DNA of 64,000 bases from Kistimonas sp964291485 (GTDB taxonomy: Bacteria; Pseudomonadota; Gammaproteobacteria; Pseudomonadales; Endozoicomonadaceae). Below the pieces are notes generated by a model. It searched no databases. It had not been told where the DNA came from and worked only from the letters and a program-made list of their open reading frames with translations. The stretch lies in contig OZ220224.1 in NCBI GenBank assembly GCA_964291485.2, positions 62,001-126,000 of the forward strand. The letters are read 5' to 3'. Of this stretch, positions 43,520 through 52,185 are shown piece by piece. A program made the position numbers and the translations under genes. How positions within the stretch are numbered: the stretch's first letter is position 1; each line of letters opens with the position of its first letter.

Positions 43520-44095
43520 ATGAAAACGGAATGTTTAACAGGTCTCCTGTTAGGTGCGGTCGCGTTGTCACTACCGGCCTGTGCATCGACACCCCAGGAA
43601 AAAGACTTTCGGCTTAGCAGCCCGGATATTTCGCCGCTACGCATGATAGCCAAGAAACAGGAATACAACAGCTTTGGTTGTAATGGCAGTAATGTGTCGC
43701 CAGCACTGCACTGGACAGGAGCCCCCCCAGGCACAAAGAGTTTTGCCTTGATGGTTTATGATCCGAATGCACCGACGGGCAGTGGTTTCTGGCAGTGGCA
43801 GATGATTAATATTCCGGCGAATGAGGCCGCGCTGAAAGAAGGCGCCGGCGATATTAACCGAAAGGTAGCACCAAAAGGTGCTGTACAAATGAGAAATGAC
43901 TACGGGTTTTATGGTTATGGGGGCCCCTGTCCGCCACAGGGCAGTGTGCATCTCTATGAGTTTGTCTTGCATGCCCTTGATGTGGATAAAGTCAGTGTGC
44001 CCAAGGATGCCTCCGGTGCGCTGACCGGTTACGTCGTAAATGCCCATACCATCGATACAGCCACGTTAACCGCGCCTTTTGCCCGTGGTCTGTAA
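43520..44095 (+). CDS. YbhB/YbcL (PEBP) family lipoprotein
   Basis: Start taken at ATG 43520, where a lipoprotein signal peptide begins (lipobox LPAC); 191 residues. The phosphatidylethanolamine-binding-protein fold is clear: VSPALHWTGAPPGTKSFALMVYDPNAPTG and the ligand-pocket strand YGGPCPPQGSVHLYEF. Members of the YbhB/YbcL group resemble Raf kinase inhibitor protein and bind small anionic ligands; their role in bacteria is not settled. It is followed by rubredoxin after 21 bp. Confidence 0.87.
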   Translation: MKTECLTGLLLGAVALSLPACASTPQEKDFRLSSPDISPLRMIAKKQEYNSFGCNGSNVSPALHWTGAPPGTKSFALMVYDPNAPTGSGFWQWQMINIPANEAALKEGAGDINRKVAPKGAVQMRNDYGFYGYGGPCPPQGSVHLYEFVLHALDVDKVSVPKDASGALTGYVVNAHTIDTATLTAPFARGL

Positions 44096-44116
44096 TGCAC
44101 TGATTCGTGGTTTGTC

Positions 44117-44326
44117 ATGTCATCAAGCTTTCAGGCTGGCAGCACGCCACCGGAGGGGTGGCGCAAGTGGCAGTGTGTTGTTTGTGGATTTATTTATGAT
44201 GAGGCCGAGGGATGGCCGGAAGACGGCATCGCGCCGGGCACCCGCTGGGAGGATGTACCAGAGGACTGGCTGTGCCCGGATTGCGGTACCGGCAAGCAGG
44301 ATTTTGAGATGATGCTGGTTTCGTAA
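44117..44326 (+). CDS. rubA: Rubredoxin
   Basis: A 69-residue protein with the two Cys-x2-Cys knuckles of a rubredoxin: CVVCGFIYDEAEG and CPDCGTGKQDFE, which hold one iron. It is a cytoplasmic one-electron carrier, often feeding oxygenases or peroxide-reducing enzymes. It is short of extra domains, so it is a stand-alone rubredoxin. It lies 21 bp after the PEBP-family gene. Confidence 0.93.
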   Translation: MSSSFQAGSTPPEGWRKWQCVVCGFIYDEAEGWPEDGIAPGTRWEDVPEDWLCPDCGTGKQDFEMMLVS

Positions 44327-44595
44327 AGAAAAAGTCAAAATCCCATATATCGAGTTATGGCTTTCACTGACAAACTATTTGTTGTGCTTTTTCTGCCAAT
44401 GTTTCGATAATTTGACAGTTTTTCCAGAGAATAGAGGGCTTCAGGGTATTGCCCTGCAGTGGTGGACTGTTTTAAGGTTGAGTTCTGCACCACAACACAC
44501 GGTGTAAAACAGCTTTCTCTCCGGGTACAGGAATTGACCCGGGACGGAAAACCCAAAAGAAGAAAAAAATACTCCAAGGAGTCGAGAGGGAAAAT

Positions 44596-44871
44596 ATGCG
44601 CAAACCAGACCTTGTTGATGCTATCGCAGACCGTGCCGATCTCACCAAAGACAAAGCCACTGACGCACTGAACATTCTCCTTGATGAAATCACCAAGGCG
44701 CTTGAGCGTAAGGAATCAGTAAACCTGATCGGCTTTGGTTCTTTCGAATCCCGTGAGCGTGGTGCCCGCATGGGTAAGAACCCCCAGACTGGCGAAGCGA
44801 TCCAGATCAAAGCCAGCACCACCGTTGGCTTCAAGCCCGGCAAGGCGCTCAAGGAAGCAGTAAACGACTGA
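44596..44871 (+). CDS. hupB: Histone-like DNA-binding protein HU-beta
   Basis: A 91-residue HU-family protein. The helical N-terminus (LVDAIADRADLTKDKATDALN), the GFGSFESRERGARMGKNPQTGE hairpin and the terminal VGFKPGKALKEAV match HU, including the Arg-rich beta arm region that intercalates into DNA. It bends DNA and organises the nucleoid. CAAGGAGTCGAGAGGG precedes the ATG. Confidence 0.95.
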   Translation: MRKPDLVDAIADRADLTKDKATDALNILLDEITKALERKESVNLIGFGSFESRERGARMGKNPQTGEAIQIKASTTVGFKPGKALKEAVND

Positions 44872-44881
44872 TTCCGGTTAT

Positions 44882-44904
44882 CTGGCCGGCCATAAGCCGG
44901 CCAG
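44882..44904. terminator. Hairpin after hupB
   Basis: CTGGCCGGC-CATAA-GCCGGCCAG: a perfect 9-bp GC-rich stem 10 bp after the hupB stop. No T tract follows, so termination is likely but may be partial. Confidence 0.6.
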
Positions 44905-45026
44905 TATGTCGCCTTGTCACTGACCGCTGATGTTGACCCTCACACCATCCCTGCCACTGTACATCTCGTTGTCACCCGCTAGAATGCCTCGGCTGAATCA
45001 GGAAACACCCACGGGGGAGTCTTAGA

Positions 45027-45431
45027 ATGAAATTTCGCTTGCTGCTTTGGGCGCTTGGCTTGTTAATGGCACGCGCCAGCCGCACTAACCCGGATTTCCG
45101 GAAAAAGCTGGAAGACAAAGACCTGGTATTCCAGATTACCAGTGATGATGGCGTTGCCCGCCATTACATCGTGAAGGATGAGCGTGTCCGCGCACGCAGT
45201 GGCGCCGTGGATTCTCCGGCGTTTGCCATTAATTTCACGTCAGCCGAAAAGGGTCTGAAAGCACTGACAGCGAAGAATGCCCAGGTTGCCTTCATGCAGG
45301 GAATTCAGGACAGAGATATCGTTATCCAGGGTAACCCTGCGCTGGTGATGTGGTTCCAGTCACTGACCAAGTACCTGAAGCCCGGGAAAAAGAAAAAGTC
45401 TAAGAGCGCAGAATCAAAAAAAGCCGCTTGA
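45027..45431 (+). CDS. SCP2-like domain protein
   Basis: A 134-residue protein with GGGGGAG before its ATG. One hydrophobic helix or signal-like start (FRLLLWALGLLMARA) is followed by an SCP2 (sterol-carrier)-like fold: LVFQITSDDGVARHYIVKDERVRARSG, DSPAFAINFTSAEKGLKALTAKN and DIVIQGNPALVMWFQSL. The C-terminus is a lysine-rich tail (KKKKSKSAESKKAA). SCP2 domains bind lipids. Function in bacteria is unknown. This gene is often found in the hupB region of related genomes. Confidence 0.75.
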   Translation: MKFRLLLWALGLLMARASRTNPDFRKKLEDKDLVFQITSDDGVARHYIVKDERVRARSGAVDSPAFAINFTSAEKGLKALTAKNAQVAFMQGIQDRDIVIQGNPALVMWFQSLTKYLKPGKKKKSKSAESKKAA

Positions 45432-45661
45432 TGGTTTGTTGGTTGCTGCGGTGCAAACTGATGACCGAGACGCGTTGGTTTTACACTCCCATCGTCGACT
45501 GACTATGGGAGTACATAACAATTCTAAGTAGTCTGTAGTTGCAGAGCTAAGGGAACAGATGTTGGCCTGCTTACTCGCCGCGTTTGCACCCAATATTTCA
45601 AAGTCCATTTTCAATACTTGAATTGAAGAACTGATTCCCTGGTAGTTAAGTTCTATAGGAG

Positions 45662-47740
45662 TTACGCTTCAGCGTAACGGTCACCCTGTGGCAGCCAGCG
45701 TCGGATGAGTGGTTCGATGTTGTTCGGATGTTCCGCCATTAACAGGCTGGCGGCTTGTTTGACGGTGTCGAGCAGTTGCTCATCACGCTGCAGGTCCGCA
45801 ACCCGGAAATCAATCATGCCGGTCTGGCGGGTGCCGAGGACTTCTCCGGGGCCGCGTAACTCCATATCCTTTTCGGCAATAACAAAACCGTCTGTGGAAT
45901 CACGCATGACTTGCAGACGCTCTTTTCCCTGTTGGGACAACGGGCCGTGGTACATCAGGACACAGTGACTGGCGACTTTTCCTCGTCCTACCCGACCGCG
46001 AAGCTGGTGGAGTTGGGCAAGTCCGAGGCGTTCCGGATTCTCGATAATCATCAAGCTGGCATTGGGAACATCGACGCCGACCTCAATGACCGTTGTCGCC
46101 ACCAGAAGGTGAAGGTGGCCTTCCTTGAAGGCTTCCATGACCTCAGCCTTTTCGGCCGCTTTCATACGACCATGGATTAATCCGATGGACAGTTCAGGCA
46201 ATAACTCCCGCAATTGCTCCGCAGTGACTTCAGCAGCCTGGCATTGCAGCGCTTCGGATTCCTCAATCAATGTGCATACCCAGTAGGCTTGGCGACCTTC
46301 CAGGCAGGCGCCACGAACCCGTTCAATAATCTGGTCGCGACGGTCATCGCTGATCACAATGGTGTTGACCGGTGTTCGTCCGGGGGGAAGTTCATCAATG
46401 ACGGAACAGTCTAGGTCTGAGTAGACGCTCATGGCCAGTGTGCGAGGGATTGGTGTCGCCGTCATGATCAATTGATGCGGTGTGGCGCCGTGTCCTTTTT
46501 CTTTCAGTGCCAGCCGCTGATGCACACCAAAACGATGTTGCTCATCAATAATGGCCAGTCCGAGTCGGTTAAAGGTGACGTCTTCCTGGAACAGGGCATG
46601 GGTACCGATAATGACAGCCGCTTCACCAGTGCGGATCAATTCCAGTTGTTGTTCACGTTTTTTGCCTTTGGTTTTTCCGGTCAGCCACGCAACGGTGATA
46701 CCGAGTGGCCTCAGCCATTGGCTGAAATTCCTGTAATGCTGCTCCGCCAGGATTTCTGTTGGTGCCATCAAGGCAGCCTGAAAATCATTCTCGACAGCCT
46801 GCAGCGCGGCCAAAGCAGCGACAACCGTTTTGCCTGAGCCGACATCGCCCTGCACCAGTCGAAGCATGGGAGCTGACTGACTGAGATCCTGACCGATCTC
46901 TTTTGCGACGCGTTGCTGGGCACCCGTTGGTTTGAACGGCAGCTGTTCGAGGAATTGCGTTGTCAACTTATGCCGGGCAGGCATAGGGTGTCCCTCTTGC
47001 CGGCGAATACGGTAACGTATTTTCTGCAGGCTGAGGTGATGCGCCAGCAGTTCCTCAAATGCCAGGCGCTGCTGGGCGGGATGCTGACCTTCAAGCATGG
47101 TCTCTACATCCGCGTCAGGCGGAGGGTTGTGCAGATAGCGTATCGCTTCGACCAGGGGCCATTGGTGATAGGTACTGAGCAGAGAGGGCGGAAGCCATTC
47201 CTGCAACGCATCTGCATGACGCATAAATCCCAACGCCTGACTGCAGAGTGCACGCAAACGTTGCTGAGTGAGGCCTTCCGTACTGGGATAGACGGGCGTT
47301 AGGGTATCCTCGACGGTTGCCGTTTGATCATCCGAGATAATGCGGTATTCCGGGTGGTACATTTCCAGCCCGCTGGCACCCCGGCGGGGTTCGCCAAAGC
47401 AGCGTATGATGGCACCCCGTTTCATGGCATTACGCTGGGCGCCGCTGAAGTGATAAAACCGGAGGCTGATGGAGCCGGTACCATCCTGAACCCGGCAGAG
47501 CAGACTGCGCCGTCGACCATTGATAATATCGGCGGCGACAACGGTGCCCTGGATGACCACATCCATACCAAACTGCAGTGCCCCGAGTGGTGTGATACGG
47601 GTACGATCCTGGTAGCGAAGCGGCAGGTGAAACAGCAGATCCTGCAGGGTATGAATCCCGATCTTTGCGAGTTTGTCTGCCAGTGCAGCGCCTACGCCTT
47701 TTAGGCTGGTGACCGGGATTTCATGCAGTTTGTCCGCCAT
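45662..47740 (-). CDS. recG: ATP-dependent DNA helicase RecG
   Basis: A 692-residue RecG. The N-terminal wedge domain (about 1-240) has the OB-fold that splits branched DNA, and the helicase core shows Walker A (GDVGSGKTVVAAL), DExH (AIIDEQHRFGV), TATPIPRTL and the C-terminal motif GRVGRGK. It reverses stalled forks and processes R-loops and Holliday junctions. The gene ends at 45662 after a gene-poor 230-bp stretch and is followed closely, on the same strand, by oxyR upstream. Confidence 0.96.
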   Translation of the reverse strand: MADKLHEIPVTSLKGVGAALADKLAKIGIHTLQDLLFHLPLRYQDRTRITPLGALQFGMDVVIQGTVVAADIINGRRRSLLCRVQDGTGSISLRFYHFSGAQRNAMKRGAIIRCFGEPRRGASGLEMYHPEYRIISDDQTATVEDTLTPVYPSTEGLTQQRLRALCSQALGFMRHADALQEWLPPSLLSTYHQWPLVEAIRYLHNPPPDADVETMLEGQHPAQQRLAFEELLAHHLSLQKIRYRIRRQEGHPMPARHKLTTQFLEQLPFKPTGAQQRVAKEIGQDLSQSAPMLRLVQGDVGSGKTVVAALAALQAVENDFQAALMAPTEILAEQHYRNFSQWLRPLGITVAWLTGKTKGKKREQQLELIRTGEAAVIIGTHALFQEDVTFNRLGLAIIDEQHRFGVHQRLALKEKGHGATPHQLIMTATPIPRTLAMSVYSDLDCSVIDELPPGRTPVNTIVISDDRRDQIIERVRGACLEGRQAYWVCTLIEESEALQCQAAEVTAEQLRELLPELSIGLIHGRMKAAEKAEVMEAFKEGHLHLLVATTVIEVGVDVPNASLMIIENPERLGLAQLHQLRGRVGRGKVASHCVLMYHGPLSQQGKERLQVMRDSTDGFVIAEKDMELRGPGEVLGTRQTGMIDFRVADLQRDEQLLDTVKQAASLLMAEHPNNIEPLIRRWLPQGDRYAEA

Positions 47741-47749
47741 CGTCGAGCC

Positions 47750-48691
47750 CTATCGCTTAGCAGGCTTGCCTTTAATAGGTTGGGTCGAGCACAGTCGGAT
47801 AGCCTGTTCCAGTACGTCGATGGCCTTGGTGCGAGGGAAGCTTGCACGCCAGGCAAGGGCGACGGTTCTGGAGGGGGCAGGCGACTTGAATGGTCGGGTG
47901 GTCAGCAATCCCTCGGCGTAATGTCTGTCATCGGCTGCTGACATTGGCAGCACGGTGATACCCATACCTGAAGCGACCATGTGACGGATCGTTTCCAGCG
48001 AGCTGGCTTCAATATCCATACTGCTATTGTTGCCCTGGCTATTGTCTTTTTTGTTCGTCAGGGCGGGGCAGGCCGCGAGAACCTGATCACGGAAACAGTG
48101 ACCTTCACCCAGCATCAAAACATCCTCTGCCTGCAGGCTGAGAGGATCGATCGTCTTTTGTTTTGTCCAGGGGTGGTTGCCAGGCATTAGTACAGTAAAC
48201 GGTTCATCGTAAAGAGGCTTGGTGACGACATCCGGTTCGGTAAACGGCAGGGCAATGATAATGGCATCCAGCTCACCCATGCGCAGTTTCTGTCGTAAGA
48301 CTGCGGTGAAGTTTTCCTCAATATAGAGCGGCATGGTCGGTGCCGTCTTGGTGAGCTGGGGTATCAGGTGTGGAAACAGGTAGGGGCCGATGGTGTAAAT
48401 CGCACCGACACGTAGCGGGCTGGACAGTTGGTCCTTGCCCATGCTGGCAATTTCTTTGATCGCGCTGGTCTCTTCCAGCACCTTTTGCGCCTGCTCGATG
48501 ACCTTTTCACCCAGCGGTGTGACGCGTACGGCAGTTTTACTGCGCTCGAAGATCGCGATGCCCAGTTCATCTTCCAGCTTTTTCACACCAACACTGAGCG
48601 TCGGTTGACTGACAAAGCAGCGCTCGGCGGCTTTGCCAAAATGCCGCTCTTGGGCGAGGGCTACGATGTATCGAAGTTCTGTCAGTGTCAT
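47750..48691 (-). CDS. oxyR: Peroxide-sensing LysR regulator OxyR
   Basis: A 313-residue LysR protein from ATG 48691; upstream in-frame codons look like non-coding DNA. The helix-turn-helix region is LRYIVALAQERHFGKAAERCFVSQPTLS. The redox pair Cys199 and Cys208 (HCFRDQVLAACP) falls at exactly the E. coli positions, so peroxide sensing by disulphide formation is expected. The C-terminal substrate domain carries GNHPWTK. It controls catalase, AhpC and related genes. It is separated from recG by 9 bp on the same strand. Confidence 0.94.
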   Translation of the reverse strand: MTLTELRYIVALAQERHFGKAAERCFVSQPTLSVGVKKLEDELGIAIFERSKTAVRVTPLGEKVIEQAQKVLEETSAIKEIASMGKDQLSSPLRVGAIYTIGPYLFPHLIPQLTKTAPTMPLYIEENFTAVLRQKLRMGELDAIIIALPFTEPDVVTKPLYDEPFTVLMPGNHPWTKQKTIDPLSLQAEDVLMLGEGHCFRDQVLAACPALTNKKDNSQGNNSSMDIEASSLETIRHMVASGMGITVLPMSAADDRHYAEGLLTTRPFKSPAPSRTVALAWRASFPRTKAIDVLEQAIRLCSTQPIKGKPAKR

Positions 48692-48775
48692 GGTCGCTAT
48701 TGTACTGTAAAAATAAACAGTATTGCTACGGGGCCGGCTGCAGCCCATTGAAAATTTCTATTACAATGTCCTGCC

Positions 48776-49660
48776 ATGGTAAACGACTTTGGCAACAGTG
48801 CAATGGCAGAAAAGATAAGGGTTTTCATCGCGGGCTGTGGTGATGTAGGAAGTCGCTTGGCAGAGCGCTTACTGGCAACCGACCAGTTTGCCGTCTGGGG
48901 ACTTCGTCGTAACCCCAACCTGCTGCCGGCAGGCGTTAAGGCGGTGGCAGCTGATCTGACCGCCGGTGATGCCCATCTGGGTGAGTGGCCGGAAGCTATA
49001 GATTACCTGGTGTATTGCGCTGCGGCAGGCAGCCGTGATGAGTCAGTTTACCGCGCGGTTTATCTGCAGGGTTTACGACATGTTCTAACTAAAGCTACTT
49101 CGATGAAGACATTGCCAAAGCGCATTTTCTTTACCTCCAGTACGGCGGTTTATCACCAGAATACGGGGGAATGGGTCGATGAGCTGTCAGACGCATCACC
49201 GACAGCGTTTTCGGGACAGGTCATGCTGGAGGCCGAAGCGCAGCTTCAGCAGGCGGGTGTTCCCGCTACCAGTATTCGTTTTGGTGGGATTTATGGTCCT
49301 GGACGAGATTATCTTTTACGACGTGTAAAAAGCGGTCAGGGATACCCAAAGACACCGGTTGTCTATGGCAACCGTATTCATGCGGATGACTGCGCCGGGA
49401 TGTTGCACCATTTAATTGAGAAGGATCGCCAGGGAGACAATGTAGACACATTGTACCTGGGTATTGATGATGATCCGGCACCCATGCATGAAGTGACTGA
49501 CTGGCTGGCGAAGCAGCTGGCGATCACGGTGAAACCTGGAGACGATGTTCCTGCCCGTGGTTGTAAGCGTTGTTCCAATGCCCGGATAAAGGAAGCGGGT
49601 TATCGCTTCCTTTATCCATCCTTCAGAGACGGTTATCGAGCGCTGTTGGGGCTCAGATGA
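48776..49660 (+). CDS. NAD(P)-binding epimerase-like protein (YeeZ-like)
   Basis: A 294-residue extended short-chain dehydrogenase. The nucleotide motif is IAGCGDVGSRLAERLL near the start, and FFTSSTAVYHQN holds the active-site region. RFGGIYGPGRDYLLRRV and VYGNRIHADDCAGMLHHLI complete the SDR-type epimerase signature. It resembles YeeZ/WcaG-like proteins of unknown substrate. ATG 48803 is an alternative start. Its end overlaps that of the convergent ridA by 8 bp. Confidence 0.8.
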   Translation: MVNDFGNSAMAEKIRVFIAGCGDVGSRLAERLLATDQFAVWGLRRNPNLLPAGVKAVAADLTAGDAHLGEWPEAIDYLVYCAAAGSRDESVYRAVYLQGLRHVLTKATSMKTLPKRIFFTSSTAVYHQNTGEWVDELSDASPTAFSGQVMLEAEAQLQQAGVPATSIRFGGIYGPGRDYLLRRVKSGQGYPKTPVVYGNRIHADDCAGMLHHLIEKDRQGDNVDTLYLGIDDDPAPMHEVTDWLAKQLAITVKPGDDVPARGCKRCSNARIKEAGYRFLYPSFRDGYRALLGLR

Positions 49661-50039
49661 GTTCCAGAATGGCTTCCACTTCCACGGGAACCCCTTTGGG
49701 TAATTCTTTGACACCGACGGCGGCCCGCGCCGGATAAGGTTGTTCGAAGTATTGTGCCATGACTTCGTTGACCAGCTGGAAGTTGCCAAGATCTGTCAGA
49801 TAGATGGTGATTTTGGCTGCATCTTGCAGGTTGCCGCCGGCAGCTTCGGCAACAGCCTGCAGGTTGCGGAATACCTGGTGGGTCTGGGTCGTGAAATCCC
49901 CTTCAACCACCTCCATGGTTTCCGGCACCAGTGGGATCTGACCGGACAGGTAGACTGTCGTGCCCACTTTGACAGCCTGAGAGTAGGTGCCGATGGCGGC
50001 GGGCGCTTTGTCGGTGTGGATAATCTGCTTGTTGCTCAT
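49653..50039 (-). CDS. ridA: 2-iminobutanoate/2-iminopropanoate deaminase RidA
   Basis: A 128-residue RidA/YjgF protein: APAAIGTYSQAVKVG at the start, GGNLQDAAKITIYLTDLG, and YPARAAVGVKELP with the Arg of the active pocket. It hydrolyses reactive enamine/imine intermediates from PLP enzymes, protecting those enzymes. In Pseudomonas it sits directly by spoT; here about 2.1 kb of accessory genes separates them. Confidence 0.95.
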   Translation of the reverse strand: MSNKQIIHTDKAPAAIGTYSQAVKVGTTVYLSGQIPLVPETMEVVEGDFTTQTHQVFRNLQAVAEAAGGNLQDAAKITIYLTDLGNFQLVNEVMAQYFEQPYPARAAVGVKELPKGVPVEVEAILELI

Positions 50040-50249
50040 AAGTAGAATCCTAGTTCACTGGTCGCTGTTTCTTGTTCGTAGAAAGACTATACCAAAGTTG
50101 GAGGATGCAGTGGGTTGCTCTACCCAGGTTGGCCTGAATCGATTTCTACTGATCATCAATCGGCTGTATGGTTGACTGGACAACTGCTTAACTTAGAGAG
50201 TGATATGAATCGTTGATTGCGCGTGTTCCATGGAAGAGGCAGGGCGCTA

Positions 50250-50849
50250 GTGAAACCGAATAAAAAAACTGTCCAAGGCTATAACCTGATTGAGGTTATG
50301 TTTGTAGTATTGATTTTGGCCATTATTATTCTCTATGCCTCGTTCACGTATAAGGGATTTTCTGACAAGGCTAAGATCGAAGAGGCGGCCCGTCTTGCTT
50401 ATGAAATCAGGCAGAGCATTGATGCGCACATCATCTCGAAAAGAGCCTTTCCTCCGCTGATTAACCGAACATACAGTGACATGAAGTATGTTGAGCGGGC
50501 AGAAACACAACTAGATAGTCCTGACCAATATCGCATTAATGTTTATTTCAGACGAGAGGCTTTCCCCGAGAGTTCTACACAAAAGATCTTTACGCTTTAT
50601 GGTAAGTTGATTAATCACCAAATGGATTGGCATGAATGCGGTGATGCGTGTGTGAAGCATCCTGTTGATATCCCTCCGGCACAACCTGTTCCTACTGCAC
50701 CTGCACCTGTGGCGATTGTTGTGGCTCCTCCCCCGATATTGACGCCATCTAATCCTCCGGTTCCTCCACCGGCTGAACCACCAGTGAATTTGCCACCATT
50801 ATCAAATCCTCCGGCGCTTCCCCCCCATGACGCCCCCCGCGCTTCCTGA
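50250..50849 (+). CDS. Prepilin-like protein with proline-rich tail
   Basis: Start chosen at GTG 50250 (AGGCAGGG upstream), giving a short basic leader MKPNKKTVQG and then the prepilin motif G-YNLIEVMFVVLILAII: glycine at -1, glutamate at +5 and the hydrophobic spine. Tyr replaces the usual Phe at +1. The globular part has two cysteines (ECGDACVK) and ends in a proline-rich region. The frame ends in a C-rich stretch; the next gene continues the same kind of sequence in another frame. The 199-residue product may be a truncated form of a longer pseudopilin. Confidence 0.75.
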   Translation: MKPNKKTVQGYNLIEVMFVVLILAIIILYASFTYKGFSDKAKIEEAARLAYEIRQSIDAHIISKRAFPPLINRTYSDMKYVERAETQLDSPDQYRINVYFRREAFPESSTQKIFTLYGKLINHQMDWHECGDACVKHPVDIPPAQPVPTAPAPVAIVVAPPPILTPSNPPVPPPAEPPVNLPPLSNPPALPPHDAPRAS

Positions 50850-51255
50850 AGAACCGTCAGACTGGAAGGTGACCAATATTAATGTGCTCAATGTTGGGAA
50901 ATGGTACGGAAAAGTGATCTTCATCGTTAATTTCAGGAACGGGGAAAGCACAACGGATGAGCGCATACAGGGACCTGATGACGAACGTATTCTGAATCAG
51001 CCTTCATCGCCGGGCTATGAAAATCCGGTAAAAGACATCACTGTTAAGACATACTGGCTGAAGGATGAATGTTACATGTTTGGCAGTGGTCCGGAGTGCT
51101 GGTATGAGGTGGGTACACGAACTGTCGAACCCGCGGGGGCAGACGAAGACAAGTATGTCTGTTTTGATTATGGAAGGGTTGAATCACCTATTGGTTGGCT
51201 GAGTATTATGGGACACGAGATGAGTCGTTGTGATGGCAGGAAGTGGCGTTATTAA
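50827..51255 (+). CDS. C-terminal part of the split prepilin-like protein
   Basis: This 142-residue frame overlaps the prepilin gene by 23 bp, one base out of phase, and has no ribosome site of its own. It begins MTPPALPEEPSDW, which repeats the NPPALPP at the end of the previous frame, so one continuous proline-rich linker is likely. The globular part (NVLNVGKWYGKVIFIVNF...) has three or four cysteines (ECYMFGSGPECW, VCFDYG, SRCDG), like a secreted adhesin or minor pilin domain. A change from C7 to C6 at 50820-50826 would join the two frames. Confidence 0.6.
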   Translation: MTPPALPEEPSDWKVTNINVLNVGKWYGKVIFIVNFRNGESTTDERIQGPDDERILNQPSSPGYENPVKDITVKTYWLKDECYMFGSGPECWYEVGTRTVEPAGADEDKYVCFDYGRVESPIGWLSIMGHEMSRCDGRKWRY

Positions 51256-51379
51256 GTGAGTCCGGGAACCTGTTTGTTTGAAGACAATAGTATGCTGGAG
51301 GTTGTCAGGTTGTTTTCAGTATGCGGACGGATTGAGGCAAGTCCCTTTGCCATTAAGTCGTCACAGAGGGCAATGTTTG

Positions 51380-51739
51380 TCATGGTTTGATGACGCGGAT
51401 TTCCTTCACATCAATTTCCGGGGTTTCCATAACGCCAGCATCCACTTCACCGCGAATTTCCACCACACTGTTTTCGTTGATGTTTTGTGCAGGCATCAGT
51501 CGGTCATCGATCTCGACGGGGATTTCTCCTGTGCCATCACTGAAAATATAGGTTTCGTGTTTCTTCTTTTTCAGCAGCTTGCCTTCCAGCACTACATACA
51601 TGTCATCTTTTGGCGATTTGTTAATGGCGGCGACACTGCTCGGTTCGCCGCCAGCGCCAGGGCCTGTGTAGTCGGCAAAGGTGACGCCGGACAGGCTGAT
51701 AGCCCCTGCAATCAGCAGGGAATGGATGATGGTTTTCAT
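51380..51739 (-). CDS. YgiW/YdeI-type OB-fold stress protein
   Basis: A 119-residue exported protein from ATG 51739 (GGAG seven bases upstream; ATG 51745 would be too close). A signal peptide ends near TFADY. The BOF (bacterial OB-fold) domain is clear: YVVLEGKLLKKKKHETYIFSDGTGEIPVEID and NSVVEIRGEVDAG...EIDVKEIRVIK. The family is linked to periplasmic stress resistance (peroxide, antimicrobial peptides). Confidence 0.85.
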   Translation of the reverse strand: MKTIIHSLLIAGAISLSGVTFADYTGPGAGGEPSSVAAINKSPKDDMYVVLEGKLLKKKKHETYIFSDGTGEIPVEIDDRLMPAQNINENSVVEIRGEVDAGVMETPEIDVKEIRVIKP

Positions 51740-51862
51740 GGTCATTCTCCAACGGCATAAAGGCGCTGGAGACAGATTAGGTCAGTTTCTGAGGTTGGTC
51801 ACCCCGGGCGTTAAGGCAATATCTCTACAGGAAAGTGTGAAGCTCATTATGGGCGTTGAGTG

Positions 51863-52081
51863 TCAGGTATTGTGCTGCTGCTCACGCTCTTTCAGAATTT
51901 GCCAGTGCCGGTAGAGGCCATCAGCCTCCAGAAAATCAGGCATATCAATACTGTAGAGGGAGGTTTGCGGTATCAGCTGTAGTGTCTGCCAGCCGCCTTC
52001 TGTGGGTAAGGCAAATCCATTGTTCAGAATAAAGCAGTCGATGACTGCTGCAGTCAGCTGATCCATTGAATCTGTGTTCAT
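51863..52081 (-). CDS. Small protein, unknown
   Basis: A 72-residue soluble protein with a good ribosome site (GGAGAG, eight bases before the ATG). It has no signal or membrane helix. Visible segments are ALPTEGGWQTLQLIPQT and EADGLYRHWQILKEREQQ. I do not recognise it. It lies in the block between spoT and ridA. Confidence 0.55.
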   Translation of the reverse strand: MNTDSMDQLTAAVIDCFILNNGFALPTEGGWQTLQLIPQTSLYSIDMPDFLEADGLYRHWQILKEREQQHNT

Positions 52082-52120
52082 GTCACTCTCCGCCCATTCA
52101 TTTATTACTGTATTGGAGTG

Positions 52121-52143
52121 TCCGGAACCGTGAAGGTTCCGGA
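52121..52143 (-). terminator. Hairpin downstream of spoT
   Basis: TCCGGAACC-GTGAA-GGTTCCGGA: a perfect 9-bp stem about 40 bp beyond the spoT stop, on the minus strand. No T tract is seen, so a terminator is only likely. Confidence 0.5.
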
Positions 52144-52185
52144 GAGTGACTATTTAGTTGGAAGCAGGGTGTTGATTGGGGAGAA

